NCBI RefSeq assembly: GCF_022352215.1
Contig: NZ_JAKRWF010000001.1
Coordinates: forward strand, 806,001 to 870,000
Length of the DNA stretch: 64,000 nucleotides
Direction of reading: 5' to 3'
From: Flavihumibacter cheonanensis
Lineage (GTDB): Bacteria; Bacteroidota; Bacteroidia; Chitinophagales; Chitinophagaceae
Below are positions 46,241 through 54,301 of the stretch, one piece after another. The translations under genes and the position numbers were made by a program. How positions within the stretch are numbered: the first letter of the stretch is position 1; each line of letters starts with the position of its first letter. The notes beneath the pieces are model-generated. The model searched no databases, had not been told where the DNA came from, and saw nothing but the letters and a program-made list of their open reading frames with translations.

Positions 46241-47107
46241 ATGCGAAATTTTCTGATGGCCTTACTGGCTTTTTTACCTGTATCCCTTATGGCGCAAGGC
46301 TGGCAATTGGTGGGCTTTGGTGGAGTGGCCAATTACCAGGGCGATTTGCAGGACCGGCGTTTTACTACCCAACAGGCCCAGATTGCTCTCGGATTGGGCA
46401 TACAATACGATATTAACAAATATTTTTCGGTTCGTGGGATAGCTAATTATGGCCGAATCAGTGCTGATGACCGGTACAATAAAGACGCCGGCTTGCGGAA
46501 CCGAAACCTGAATTTTAAAAGCCAGATCCTGGAGGGAAGTGTTCAGGCGGTATTTCGGTTTATGGATCTGGAAACAAAAAAATGGTCACCCTATCTGATA
46601 GCAGGTGTAGGCGTATTTGGATTTGATCCCTATACGCATGATACACTCGGCAATAAATTTTACCTCCAGCCATTGGGTACAGAAGGACAAGGACTGGCTG
46701 CTTATCCGGAAAGAGAATTTTATAAACGGGTACAACTGGTTATTCCATTTGGAGGTGGCGTTATGTTAAGAGTAAACGAGCGAATTACGCTGGGTTACGA
46801 AGTTGGTCTACGTAAAACGTTTACAGATTACCTGGACGATGTAAGTATCACTTATGCGGATCCGGATCAATTGCTGGCAGCCAGGGGACCGCTTGCCGTT
46901 GAGCTGGCCTATCGCACAGATGAACTAAAAAACGGAGGTGCTAATCCGAATTATCCTACGGGTGCTGTTCGTGGCGGACCTGAATTCAAAGACTGGTATT
47001 ATTTCCAGGGAATCACTGTAAATTTCCGGTTGGGAGGTGGAGGCCGCTCCGGATATAATGGTAAATCCATGGGACGGCAACTCGATTGTCCGCGTAATAT
47101 ATACTGA
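46241..47107 (+). CDS. DUF6089 family outer-membrane beta-barrel protein
   Basis: This 288-residue protein has a signal peptide (cleavage near LMAQG). It shows alternating amphipathic strands of a small OmpA-like barrel (VGFGGVANYQGDL, ALGLGIQYDINKYFSVRGIANYGRISADD, SPYLIAGVGVFGFDP, ERITLGYEVGLRKTFTDYLDDV). That pattern, especially the FTDYLDDVS segment, is DUF6089, a Bacteroidota-specific family of unknown function. The TraB/GumN gene follows after 2 bp, so the pair is co-transcribed. Confidence 0.82.
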   Translation: MRNFLMALLAFLPVSLMAQGWQLVGFGGVANYQGDLQDRRFTTQQAQIALGLGIQYDINKYFSVRGIANYGRISADDRYNKDAGLRNRNLNFKSQILEGSVQAVFRFMDLETKKWSPYLIAGVGVFGFDPYTHDTLGNKFYLQPLGTEGQGLAAYPEREFYKRVQLVIPFGGGVMLRVNERITLGYEVGLRKTFTDYLDDVSITYADPDQLLAARGPLAVELAYRTDELKNGGANPNYPTGAVRGGPEFKDWYYFQGITVNFRLGGGGRSGYNGKSMGRQLDCPRNIY

Positions 47108-47109
47108 AT

Positions 47110-47988
47110 ATGAAATTTCGATTGTTCTTTAGCGTTATCAGCGTTTTGGTTTTGAACCTGTCCATATCAGCTCAACAACCCAAAACCTTATTATGGCAGG
47201 TTAGTGGAAACGGATTAAGTAAGCCGTCTTTTATTTTTGGTACCATGCATTTACTCTGTTCAGCGGAAGAGATGATGAGTGATAGCCTGCTGTCGGCATT
47301 GTCCAGATCAGAGCAGGTATTTTTCGAAATTGATATGGATAACCCTGGCGAAATGTTGGGTGTTTTCAAATTCATCCGGATGAAGGATAACAAAAAGATT
47401 GGCGACCTGCTTAGTCCGGATGAATACCAGCGCGTCAAAAACTATTTTTCCAATAACAAAACGGTGTTGCCACTTAGCATGATGGAGCGATTCAAACCGT
47501 ATTTTGTAGCTGCCATGCTTAGTGAAGCCAAAATGCCCTGTGCTACTAAAACGGGTATGGAAGAATTGATACTTAAACAGGCAAAGAAAGAAGGGAAACT
47601 GATCAGCGGCTTGGAATCGATTGAATTTCAGGCCAGCGTTTTTGATAGCATTCCTTATGAAGAACAGGCGAAAGAATTACTGAAAGCAATTGATGAAGAA
47701 GCAAAACAGGATAGTTTTACCAACCGAATGGCTGCAATCTATTTAGCGCAGGATTTGGACCAGATTGAACAATTAACTCTTGAAGAAGAGGGTGGAGTGA
47801 GTTCCTATCTTGAACTTTTTTTATATGGCAGAAACGCCATTTGGATTCCTGCAATGGAGGCCGCTATGAAAAAGCAGCCGGCCTTATTTGCCGTTGGTGC
47901 GGCTCACCTGCCGGGAGAAAAAGGGGTATTGAACCTATTGAAAAAAGCCGGATACAAGGTTGAACCAGTGTCAAACCCGGTCCGCTAA
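47110..47988 (+). CDS. TraB/GumN family protein
   Basis: This 292-residue exported protein has a signal ending SISAQ. It shows the TraB/GumN signature: LWQVSGNGLSKPSFIFGTMHLL near the N-terminus (conserved G-x-x-H in GTMHL), a central glutamate (FFEIDMDN), GMEELILKQAKKEGKLISGLES, and the C-terminal FAVGAAHLPGEKGVLNLLKKAGY. Relatives include Tiki-type metalloproteases, and GTMH and AAHL carry the proposed metal-binding histidines. The biological role in bacteria is unclear. Co-transcribed with the DUF6089 gene. Confidence 0.88.
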   Translation: MKFRLFFSVISVLVLNLSISAQQPKTLLWQVSGNGLSKPSFIFGTMHLLCSAEEMMSDSLLSALSRSEQVFFEIDMDNPGEMLGVFKFIRMKDNKKIGDLLSPDEYQRVKNYFSNNKTVLPLSMMERFKPYFVAAMLSEAKMPCATKTGMEELILKQAKKEGKLISGLESIEFQASVFDSIPYEEQAKELLKAIDEEAKQDSFTNRMAAIYLAQDLDQIEQLTLEEEGGVSSYLELFLYGRNAIWIPAMEAAMKKQPALFAVGAAHLPGEKGVLNLLKKAGYKVEPVSNPVR

Positions 47989-48009
47989 TAAACTCCAGCC
48001 CACAAAAAA

Positions 48010-48036
48010 GCCTCCCACCGGGAGGCCCTTATTTTT
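48010..48036. terminator. Bidirectional terminator between the TraB gene and ndk
   Basis: GCCTCCC (48010-48016) pairs with GGGAGGC (48020-48026) around ACC. A run of A precedes it and a T run follows it, so it can end transcripts from both sides. Confidence 0.8.
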
Positions 48037-48083
48037 TCACTTTTTACACATCTGACGTCTCACAACTCACATCTCACTTCCTA
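48037..48083. repeat. Degenerate GTGAGA-type intergenic repeat, copy 1
   Basis: Read on the minus strand this stretch is a run of imperfect units such as GTGAGATGTGAG, TTGTGAGACGT and CAGATGTG. The ndk stop codon falls at its edge. A clearly related run lies at 50551-50618. Confidence 0.55.
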
Positions 48084-48500
48084 CTTCACTTCCTCCAGCC
48101 CACTGAAGAAAAAGGCTCCTTCAATCGCAGCATTTTCATCGCTATCGCTACCGTGAATGGCATTTTCACCAAGGGAAGTGGCAAACAATTTACGGATGGT
48201 TCCTTCGTCTGCTTTCGCGGGATCAGTTGCGCCGATTAGCGTACGAAAAGCGGAAACAGCATTTTCTTTTTCAAGGATGGCGGCAATGATCGGGCCACTG
48301 CTCATGAAATCAACCAGTTCGCCATAGAAAGGACGAGCTTTGTGAACAGCATAAAATTCACCTGCTTTTTCAGCACTCAGCTTCGTCATTTTCAGGGCCA
48401 CTACACGGTATCCTTCCTTGATGATACGGTCCAGGATAGCACCGGCATGACCATTTTTCATAGCATCCGGCTTGATCATCGTAAATGTTCTGTTACTCAT
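48081..48500 (-). CDS. ndk: Nucleoside diphosphate kinase
   Basis: This 139-residue kinase equalises nucleoside triphosphate pools by phosphate transfer through a histidine. The start is the ATG at 48500 ([17 protein letters not shown]); an in-frame extension to 48524 is not family-like. The active-site His is in [12 protein letters not shown], and [14 protein letters not shown] is conserved. A TACCTTTG promoter element lies at 48522-48529. Single gene, divergent from nrnA. Confidence 0.96.
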   Translation of the reverse strand: MSNRTFTMIKPDAMKNGHAGAILDRIIKEGYRVVALKMTKLSAEKAGEFYAVHKARPFYGELVDFMSSGPIIAAILEKENAVSAFRTLIGATDPAKADEGTIRKLFATSLGENAIHGSDSDENAAIEGAFFFSGLEEVK

Positions 48501-48521
48501 ATATACTTGCTCTTTGGGGCG

Positions 48522-48529
48522 CAAAGGTA
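48522..48529 (-). promoter_or_regulatory. -7 element of ndk
   Basis: The minus-strand sequence TACCTTTG fits TAnnTTTG and is 21 bp upstream of the ndk ATG. Confidence 0.55.
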
Positions 48530-48541
48530 GCTAATTTTACC

Positions 48542-48549
48542 TACATTTG
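48542..48549 (+). promoter_or_regulatory. -7 element of the DHH phosphoesterase gene
   Basis: TACATTTG fits TAnnTTTG and ends 9 bases before the ATG at 48559, so the mRNA would have almost no leader. Confidence 0.45.
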
Positions 48550-48558
48550 CCCGGCTTT

Positions 48559-49572
48559 ATGCTACCAATACATCATATTTATCCGAAACTGGCAACACCT
48601 GCCAGGGTTGTTATCACTACGCACCAGAAACCGGACCCCGACGCAATGGGCTCTTCTCTTGCCTTGTCGCAGGTTTTAAAAGCATTGGGTCATCAGGTTA
48701 CCGTTATTTCCCCCACCAATTGGGCTGCTTTTCTGGATTGGATGCCTGGTACCGAGGAAGTGCTTAATTATGAAATAACCCGTGATAAATCGGCCCGAAT
48801 AATAGCAGAAGCGAATTGGATTTTCTGCCTGGACTTCAATACCCTGATCCGTACAAAGCACCTGGCTCCTGTGGTGGAAGCCGCAACGGCTACCAAGGTC
48901 TTGATCGATCATCATCAGCAACCTGCAGTAGAAAGTTTTGATTTCGGCATCAGCGATATTTCAAAAAGCAGCACCTGTGAAATGATTTATGATTTCATTC
49001 TGGAGGCACAATTGGAGACATATCTAAATGTAGATGTAGCTGCCTGCCTGTATGCCGGCTTGATTGGTGACACCGGTTCCTTCCGTTTCCCTGCTGCCTC
49101 CGTAAGTGTACATAAAATGGCTGCCAGATTGAAGGAAACCGGGCTTAATCATACGGTTATTCACGAAAACCTGTATGATAATTTCATGGAAAACCGCCTG
49201 CGGTTTATTGGTCATGTACTGACTAATCGTATGGAAGTTTTTTATGAGTACAATACAGCATTGATATATGTTCCGAAAAACGACCTGTTGCGTTACGACA
49301 TTAAAACAGGAGATACGGAAGGATTGGTTAATTACCCGCTCTCTATAGGCGGAATCAAAATGGCGGCTATCTGTATTGATCGGGATGAAGAAAGAAAATG
49401 GAGCTTCAGAAGCAAGGGTAATGTAGATGTCAATACCTTTGCCCGTCGCTTTTTTGAAGGGGGAGGCCATTTTAATGCTGCCGGCGGCAGAAGCAGTGCC
49501 TCATTGGAAGAAACCTTAAAGACCTTCAGACAGGTGGTTAAAGAAAACGCATCAGAATTTCAACTGATATAA
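48559..49572 (+). CDS. DHH family phosphoesterase (NrnA-type oligoribonuclease / pAp phosphatase)
   Basis: This 337-residue protein has DHH and DHHA1 domains. Motifs for the two-metal site are THQKPDPDAMGS (D-x-D), the Asp in CLDFN, LIDHHQQP (DHH), and LYAGLIGDTGSFRF. The C-terminal DHHA1 domain ends with GGGHFNAAGG. Such enzymes degrade short RNA or cyclic-dinucleotide products and 3'-phosphoadenosine 5'-phosphate. The start is the ATG at 48559; the frame extends to a TTG at 48547 inside the promoter. The FKBP lipoprotein gene follows after 3 bp. Confidence 0.9.
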   Translation: MLPIHHIYPKLATPARVVITTHQKPDPDAMGSSLALSQVLKALGHQVTVISPTNWAAFLDWMPGTEEVLNYEITRDKSARIIAEANWIFCLDFNTLIRTKHLAPVVEAATATKVLIDHHQQPAVESFDFGISDISKSSTCEMIYDFILEAQLETYLNVDVAACLYAGLIGDTGSFRFPAASVSVHKMAARLKETGLNHTVIHENLYDNFMENRLRFIGHVLTNRMEVFYEYNTALIYVPKNDLLRYDIKTGDTEGLVNYPLSIGGIKMAAICIDRDEERKWSFRSKGNVDVNTFARRFFEGGGHFNAAGGRSSASLEETLKTFRQVVKENASEFQLI

Positions 49573-49575
49573 AAA

Positions 49576-50481
49576 ATGACAAAAACGCTTCTATTCTCAA
49601 CAGCAATTGCTGCCTCCTTATTTGCAGCCTGTGGTAGTACCGACTACAGCAAAACTCCCAGCGGTATAACGTATAAGATTGTGGAAAAAGGCAGCGGTCC
49701 GCAGGTAAAAATCGGCCAGTTTCTCCAGATTCATTATACACAAAAAATCAATGACTCTACCCTTATGACTTCTGAAGGCGGCATGCCCGTTTTTACTCGG
49801 GTAGATAGTGTAGGCCCCGTTTATAATGCAGCAGAAGTATTTCGTTTCCTTCACAAAGGTGACAGTGTTGTGGTTGTTCAGGATGTTGACAGCCTCATGA
49901 AACAAAACCCCATGTTGCCTCCTTTTATGAAAAAGGGCGATAAGCTTTACCTGCATTTGCGTGTTGCAGATGTACTGGACAATGAACAGCAGGTACAGGC
50001 TATCCAGGACAAAGAAATGGCCGGACAAAAAGACCGTGATCAGGCAATCGTAGATGAGTACATCAGGAAGAATAATATTTCTGCCAATAAAATTGGAAAA
50101 GGTACCTATGTGAAAATTGATGAGGCAGGTACTGGTCCCAAAGCGGATTCCGGAAAATATGTATCAGTTAAATACCGCGGAAAATTGATGCTGACCGGTA
50201 AGGAATTCGAATCCACTATGGAACCTGGGAAGGATCCAATTACGTTCCCATTGGGAGTAGGCCAGGTGATTCCAGGCTGGGATGAAGGTATCCGCCAGTT
50301 TTCAAAAGGAGGAAAAGGAACCCTTTACATACCAGGATTCCTTTCCTATGGTTCTCGTCCGGGTCCGGGTGGCCAACCGAATGAGGCCCTGATGTTCGAC
50401 ATTGAAGTGGTAGATGTACATGATACCATGCCTCAGCCAAAGCAAAATCCAATGATGCCGCCGGTTGATGGTAAACAATAG
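49576..50481 (+). CDS. FKBP-type peptidyl-prolyl isomerase lipoprotein with two FKBP domains
   Basis: This 301-residue lipoprotein (signal ending LFAACGS) assists folding in the periplasm. The first FKBP-like domain (about residues 28-135) is divergent. The second (about 175-285) is canonical with GKYVSVKYRGKLM...TFPLGVGQVIPGWDEGIRQFSKGGKGTLYIPGFLSYGSRPGPGG. The tail is Pro/Met/Gln-rich. It is probably translated with the DHH gene upstream (3-bp gap). A terminator follows. Confidence 0.92.
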   Translation: MTKTLLFSTAIAASLFAACGSTDYSKTPSGITYKIVEKGSGPQVKIGQFLQIHYTQKINDSTLMTSEGGMPVFTRVDSVGPVYNAAEVFRFLHKGDSVVVVQDVDSLMKQNPMLPPFMKKGDKLYLHLRVADVLDNEQQVQAIQDKEMAGQKDRDQAIVDEYIRKNNISANKIGKGTYVKIDEAGTGPKADSGKYVSVKYRGKLMLTGKEFESTMEPGKDPITFPLGVGQVIPGWDEGIRQFSKGGKGTLYIPGFLSYGSRPGPGGQPNEALMFDIEVVDVHDTMPQPKQNPMMPPVDGKQ

Positions 50482-50521
50482 TAACATTTGGTTGTTACTA
50501 AAATTAAACACACACATGAGA

Positions 50522-50550
50522 AAAGCCTCCGGTAAAACGGGGGCTTTTTA
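50522..50550 (+). terminator. Terminator after the FKBP gene
   Basis: AAAGCCTCCG (50522-50531) pairs with CGGGGGCTTT (50538-50547), with one T-G pair, around GTAAAA, followed by T residues. Confidence 0.8.
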
Positions 50551-50618
50551 TGTGAGACGTGAAACGTGAGAGGTGAGACTTGAAAAGGTGAAATGTGAAA
50601 GGTCAAAGGTGAAAAAGG
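50551..50618. repeat. Degenerate GTGAGA-type intergenic repeat, copy 2
   Basis: Imperfect 8-10-base units: GTGAGACGT, GAAACGTGAG, AGGTGAGACT, GAAAAGGTGA, AATGTGAAAG, GTCAAAGGTG. It lies between the FKBP terminator and the folP stop, on the opposite strand relative to the 48037-48083 copy. Confidence 0.6.
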
Positions 50619-50629
50619 AATGCGTTCGA

Positions 50630-51460
50630 TTAAGACTCATTCAGTTTTGCGAGGAGTTGGATGGCTTCAAGAGCGGGTTTGGGATCGTGGACGCGAAGAA
50701 TGGTAGCGCCTTTTCGCAGTGCAACCGTGTTGAGCACAGTGGTTCCGTTCAGGGCCTCTCCGGCAGTAATGCCCAGAGTTTTAGTGATCATGGATTTACG
50801 GGAGAGACCTGCCAGCAGCGGAAGTCCAAATAGTTGTAGTTCCTCCAATCTGTTCAATAATTTGAAATTGTGTTCAATCGTTTTGGCAAAGCCAAAACCC
50901 GGATCGAGGATTAAATCTTTAATTCCTGCTGCTCTGCAGGCAGCAATCCGTTCCCTGAAAAAATCGGATAGCTCCAGTAGTAAATCATCATAATGTGCCA
51001 GCGATTGCATGGTTTGAGGAGTCCCTTTCATGTGCATTCCGATAAAAGGTAAACCGCTTTTTGCCACTACAGGAATCATTTCAGGATCCAGCATACCAAA
51101 ACTGATATCATTGATCAGGTGTACCCCTGCTTCATAAGCCTGTTTTGCAACGGAAGCATGAAATGTATCTACTGAAAAATAAGCTTTGGGAAAATGTTCA
51201 ATGAGGGTAGGTAAAATGGGAGCCAATCTTGCCCATTCTTCATCCGCCGTTAAAAAAGTACTGCCGGGCCTTGTACTTTGAGCCCCGATATCCAGTAGAT
51301 GAGCACCTGCTGTCAATAATTCCTCTGCTTTATGCAATACGGCATCCAGTTGAGCCGAACGGCTTTCCGCATAGAAGGAATCAGGAGTAAGATTAATGAT
51401 GCCCATCACAACAGGCTGATCCAATACCAGTAAACGTCCTCGGCAATTCAGGGTATACAT
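50630..51460 (-). CDS. folP: Dihydropteroate synthase
   Basis: This 276-residue TIM-barrel enzyme condenses 4-aminobenzoate with the dihydropterin pyrophosphate in folate synthesis. The pterin-binding signatures MGIINLTPDSFYAESR (about residue 19-34) and LLDIGAQSTRPGS are present, with further family segments DLILDPGFGFAKT, AGLSRKSMI and LRVHDP. It is divergent from the DUF1599 gene, a pairing common in Bacteroidota. Confidence 0.95.
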   Translation of the reverse strand: MYTLNCRGRLLVLDQPVVMGIINLTPDSFYAESRSAQLDAVLHKAEELLTAGAHLLDIGAQSTRPGSTFLTADEEWARLAPILPTLIEHFPKAYFSVDTFHASVAKQAYEAGVHLINDISFGMLDPEMIPVVAKSGLPFIGMHMKGTPQTMQSLAHYDDLLLELSDFFRERIAACRAAGIKDLILDPGFGFAKTIEHNFKLLNRLEELQLFGLPLLAGLSRKSMITKTLGITAGEALNGTTVLNTVALRKGATILRVHDPKPALEAIQLLAKLNES

Positions 51461-51473
51461 GCTCGTGAATCCT

Positions 51474-51481
51474 TATTTTTG
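51474..51481 (+). promoter_or_regulatory. -7 element of the DUF1599 gene
   Basis: TATTTTTG fits TAnnTTTG. Transcription would start near 51487, which leaves a leader for the ATG at 51513 but almost none for the ATG at 51492. Confidence 0.45.
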
Positions 51482-51512
51482 AACGATAAAGATGAACATT
51501 TTATTCGAACCC

Positions 51513-52058
51513 ATGTCCAATACAACAGCACAGTACAACGAAGTGATCGGGGAATGCAAAGCGATATTTATTCATAAAACCCGTGACTACGGTACTTCCT
51601 GGCGGGTTTACCGTCCGATTTCCGTTGTGGATCAGATTTTCATAAAGGCCAAACGGATTCGCACCATCCAGGAAAATAAAAAACAACTGGTGGGCGATAG
51701 CATCCAGTCGGAATTTATGGGTATACTGAACTACGCTGTAATTGGTCTCATGCAATTGCAACTGGCCGGAGATCCGGAAGAAAACCTGGCTGCTCAAAGA
51801 GTAACTGAACTTTACGACGACCAGGTGAATCGGGCGCGCTCCCTTATGGCCCAAAAGAATCACGATTATGGAGAAGCCTGGAGAGATATGAGTCAGGCAA
51901 GTTTTACCGATCTTATCCTGGCCAAATTGATGCGGATCAGGCAGATTCTGGCAAACGACGGACAAACCATTATCAGCGAAGGCATTGATGCCAATTATCT
52001 CGATATCTTCAATTATGCAGCATTTGCACTGATCCTTTTAAAGGAAGGAAAACACTAA
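51513..52058 (+). CDS. DUF1599 protein with two tandem DUF1599 domains
   Basis: This protein of 181 residues (188 if the ATG at 51492 is used) contains the DUF1599 motif twice. Copy 1 has TRDYGTSWRVYRPISVVDQIFIKAKRI; copy 2 has NHDYGEAWRDMSQASFTDLILAKLMRI. The spacing is about 95 residues, so the gene arose by internal duplication. It is predicted to be all-helical and cytoplasmic. The family is also listed as a nucleotide-modification-associated domain, but no activity is established that I can cite. It is followed after 6 bp by the BT_3928-type gene, and folP is divergent. Confidence 0.85.
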   Translation: MSNTTAQYNEVIGECKAIFIHKTRDYGTSWRVYRPISVVDQIFIKAKRIRTIQENKKQLVGDSIQSEFMGILNYAVIGLMQLQLAGDPEENLAAQRVTELYDDQVNRARSLMAQKNHDYGEAWRDMSQASFTDLILAKLMRIRQILANDGQTIISEGIDANYLDIFNYAAFALILLKEGKH

Positions 52059-52064
52059 GAAAGT

Positions 52065-53150
52065 ATGAAACTCATCCAAACAATTACCCGATATATTGTC
52101 GGACTCCTGTTTATTTTTTCCGGACTGGTAAAAGCCAATGATCCACTCGGCCTCAGCTATAAAATGCAGGAGTTTTTTGAAGTATGGGGGCTTCATCAGT
52201 TGAATGATTTCACGCTGGCCTTTTCCGTTTTAATGATCGCTTTTGAGATCATTGCCGGGGTAGCCGTCATCATAGGTTGGAAGATGCGGTTATTCAGCTG
52301 GCTTCTTTTAGTATTGATCATTTTTTTTACCTTCTTAACCGGGTACGCCCTCTTCTCCGGAAAGATCAAAACCTGTGGCTGTTTTGGAGATTGCATCCCG
52401 CTGACAGCAGATCAATCCTTTCTTAAAGACCTGCTGCTGCTGGGACTGATAGTATTGCTTTTTGTAAACAGGAATCGGATTGTTACGGCGATGAGTACCC
52501 GAAATTCAATCATCGCTTTAGCGGTTGCCACCATATTCAGTTTTGGCCTGCAATGGTATGTATTGAACTTTCTTCCGATTGTGGATTGTCTGCCCTATAA
52601 AAAAGGAGCCCGGATTGAAGAACAGATGAAAATACCGGCAGGTGCCATTCCAGATAGTACCGTCATCACGTTTGTATACAATAAAGGAGGAGAAGAAGTC
52701 GAATTTACAGCAGATCAGTTTCCGGATGATTTTGATGAATCCGTTTACAGCTTTGTACGCAGATATGATAAACTGGTTCGCAAGGGTAATGCAGAACCGA
52801 AAATTAAGGACTTTGTATTGCTTGCACCTAGCGGGGCTGATACCACCAGCGCCATTATCAATCAATCAGGGGAAATGTACTGGCTGTTTATTCAGGCATT
52901 GAATGAAACCGATAAACCCGCTATCCTGGAACAATTGATCAAGCTGAAGAAGGATACAGAAAAGACAGGTAAACCAATATATGTGATCACATCACTGGCT
53001 GGTGAGGTTGAGCCCTTGCTAGCTACCGTGGAAACACCGGTTTTACTGCTTCGCTGCGATGCTGTGGCAGTGAAAACAGCCGCCCGTTATCCCGTAACAT
53101 TGTATAGGTTACAGGATGGAGTAGTAAAGGAGAAGTGGGCTGTGAGGTGA
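52065..53150 (+). CDS. BT_3928-type DoxX/MauE-like membrane protein
   Basis: This 361-residue protein has an N-terminal DoxX/MauE-like four-helix membrane domain (about residues 1-140). It contains a Cys-rich loop CGCFGDC (about 103-109) that could be redox-active. A further helix lies at about 147-168, followed by a soluble thioredoxin-like C-terminal part without a visible CxxC. The family (BT_3928) is typically next to folP/DUF1599 in Bacteroidota. Its function is unproven; a role in thiol-redox transfer across the inner membrane is inferred. The last codons run into a purine-rich repeat. Confidence 0.8.
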   Translation: MKLIQTITRYIVGLLFIFSGLVKANDPLGLSYKMQEFFEVWGLHQLNDFTLAFSVLMIAFEIIAGVAVIIGWKMRLFSWLLLVLIIFFTFLTGYALFSGKIKTCGCFGDCIPLTADQSFLKDLLLLGLIVLLFVNRNRIVTAMSTRNSIIALAVATIFSFGLQWYVLNFLPIVDCLPYKKGARIEEQMKIPAGAIPDSTVITFVYNKGGEEVEFTADQFPDDFDESVYSFVRRYDKLVRKGNAEPKIKDFVLLAPSGADTTSAIINQSGEMYWLFIQALNETDKPAILEQLIKLKKDTEKTGKPIYVITSLAGEVEPLLATVETPVLLLRCDAVAVKTAARYPVTLYRLQDGVVKEKWAVR

Positions 53151-53246
53151 GTATGGAAGATGGAGGAATGGAGGAAAGGAGGAAAGGAAGAAGGGAAGAA
53201 GGGAGACAAAGGAGACAAAGGAGATAAAGGAGAAGGGATACGGAAT
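53151..53246. repeat. Purine-rich imperfect repeat upstream of the OppB-type gene
   Basis: A nearly uninterrupted purine strand built from short units: GGAGGAAT, GGAGGAAA, GGAAGAAG, then three copies of GGAGAC/TAAA. It could be translated in frame with the permease as a Lys-Gly-Asp repeat, but the permease fold begins only at 53247. It resembles the other GTGAGA/GGAGA intergenic runs in being a degenerate purine repeat. Confidence 0.55.
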
Positions 53247-54299
53247 ATGATCAGGTATATATTTAATAAAATATTTTATGGGGGGCTGGTGCTGCTGGGA
53301 GTGGTGGTGCTGGTCTTTTTCCTGTTCCAGGGATTCGGAGACCCTTCACGACTTGTACTGGGACAAAGAGCCGATCAGGCCACCCAGGAAAATATTCGCC
53401 GTGATCTCTACCTGGATCAACCCAAATGGAAACAATTCCTGGGATACCTGAATGATGTTTCTCCAATCGGATTACATACAGAAGAAGAAATTCAGCGCAA
53501 GAATTTAAAAGGAATTTTCCTGGATCTTGGTTCGCGTGAACTTGGAATGAAACGCCCTTATTTACGTACCTCTTATCAAAGCAGGAGAGAAGTTGGCACC
53601 ATCATAGCAGAAGCTTTGCCTGGCACACTGATGCTGGCAGTTGCAGCCATGTTGTTTGCAACATTTGCAGGTATATCACTTGGAGTGTTAGCCGCACTGA
53701 AAAAAGGTATCTGGCTCGATACTACCACTATTTTAACCAGCATTCTGGGAATTTCAGCACCGTCTTTTTTCATGGCGATTGCTATCGCCTATTTATTTGG
53801 CTTTGTATGGAGTCGATTTACCGGCCTGCATATGACCGGTTCCTGGTTTGACCTGGATACCGAAAGTGGGAAGCCCTATTTAAGTCTGGCAAACCTGATA
53901 CTTCCAGCGCTGACTTTAGGTATTCGTCCGCTGGCAATTATCGCCCAATTAACCAGGGCCTCTTTACTGGATGTGCTGGAGCAGGACTTTATTCGTACTG
54001 CCCGTGCAAAGGGACTTTCAGAACGAAAAATAATCTGGAAACATGGACTGCGCAATGCTTTGAATCCTGTTTTAACAGCTATTACCGGATGGTTCGCGGA
54101 ATTGCTTGCCGGAGCATTTTTTGTTGAATACATTTTCGGATGGAAGGGATTGGGAAAACTGACGGTAGATGCCCTCGAAAAACTCGATTTCCCTGTTGTA
54201 ATGGGTGCCGTACTGGTGTCCGCTGCTTTTTTTGTATTGGTGAATATCCTGGCAGATCTGCTATATGGATGGGTGGACCCAAGAGCCCGAATCAATTGA
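53247..54299 (+). CDS. ABC transporter permease, OppB/DppB type
   Basis: This 350-residue inner-membrane permease of the peptide/nickel family starts at MIRYIFNKIFYGGLVLLGVVVLVFFLFQG. The conserved DPS..LG.RA..... segment and the EAA-type loop (RTARAKGLSERKIIWKHGLRNALNPVLT) are present, with about six helices. The 29-codon in-frame extension to 53160 encodes a lysine/glycine/aspartate repeat and is probably not translated. No OppC, ATPase or binding protein gene is adjacent, so its partners must be encoded elsewhere. Confidence 0.88.
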   Translation: MIRYIFNKIFYGGLVLLGVVVLVFFLFQGFGDPSRLVLGQRADQATQENIRRDLYLDQPKWKQFLGYLNDVSPIGLHTEEEIQRKNLKGIFLDLGSRELGMKRPYLRTSYQSRREVGTIIAEALPGTLMLAVAAMLFATFAGISLGVLAALKKGIWLDTTTILTSILGISAPSFFMAIAIAYLFGFVWSRFTGLHMTGSWFDLDTESGKPYLSLANLILPALTLGIRPLAIIAQLTRASLLDVLEQDFIRTARAKGLSERKIIWKHGLRNALNPVLTAITGWFAELLAGAFFVEYIFGWKGLGKLTVDALEKLDFPVVMGAVLVSAAFFVLVNILADLLYGWVDPRARIN

Positions 54300-54301
54300 C
54301 C

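Noticed and set aside
48485-48679. 64-codon frame across the ndk-DHH divergent promoters
   Set aside because: It overlaps both genes' starts in another frame and contains both promoter elements.
53160-53246. Collagen-like Lys-Gly-Asp N-terminus on the OppB-type permease
   Set aside because: It arises from a purine-rich DNA repeat; charged repeats before the first membrane helix are not found in the family and a good ATG follows.
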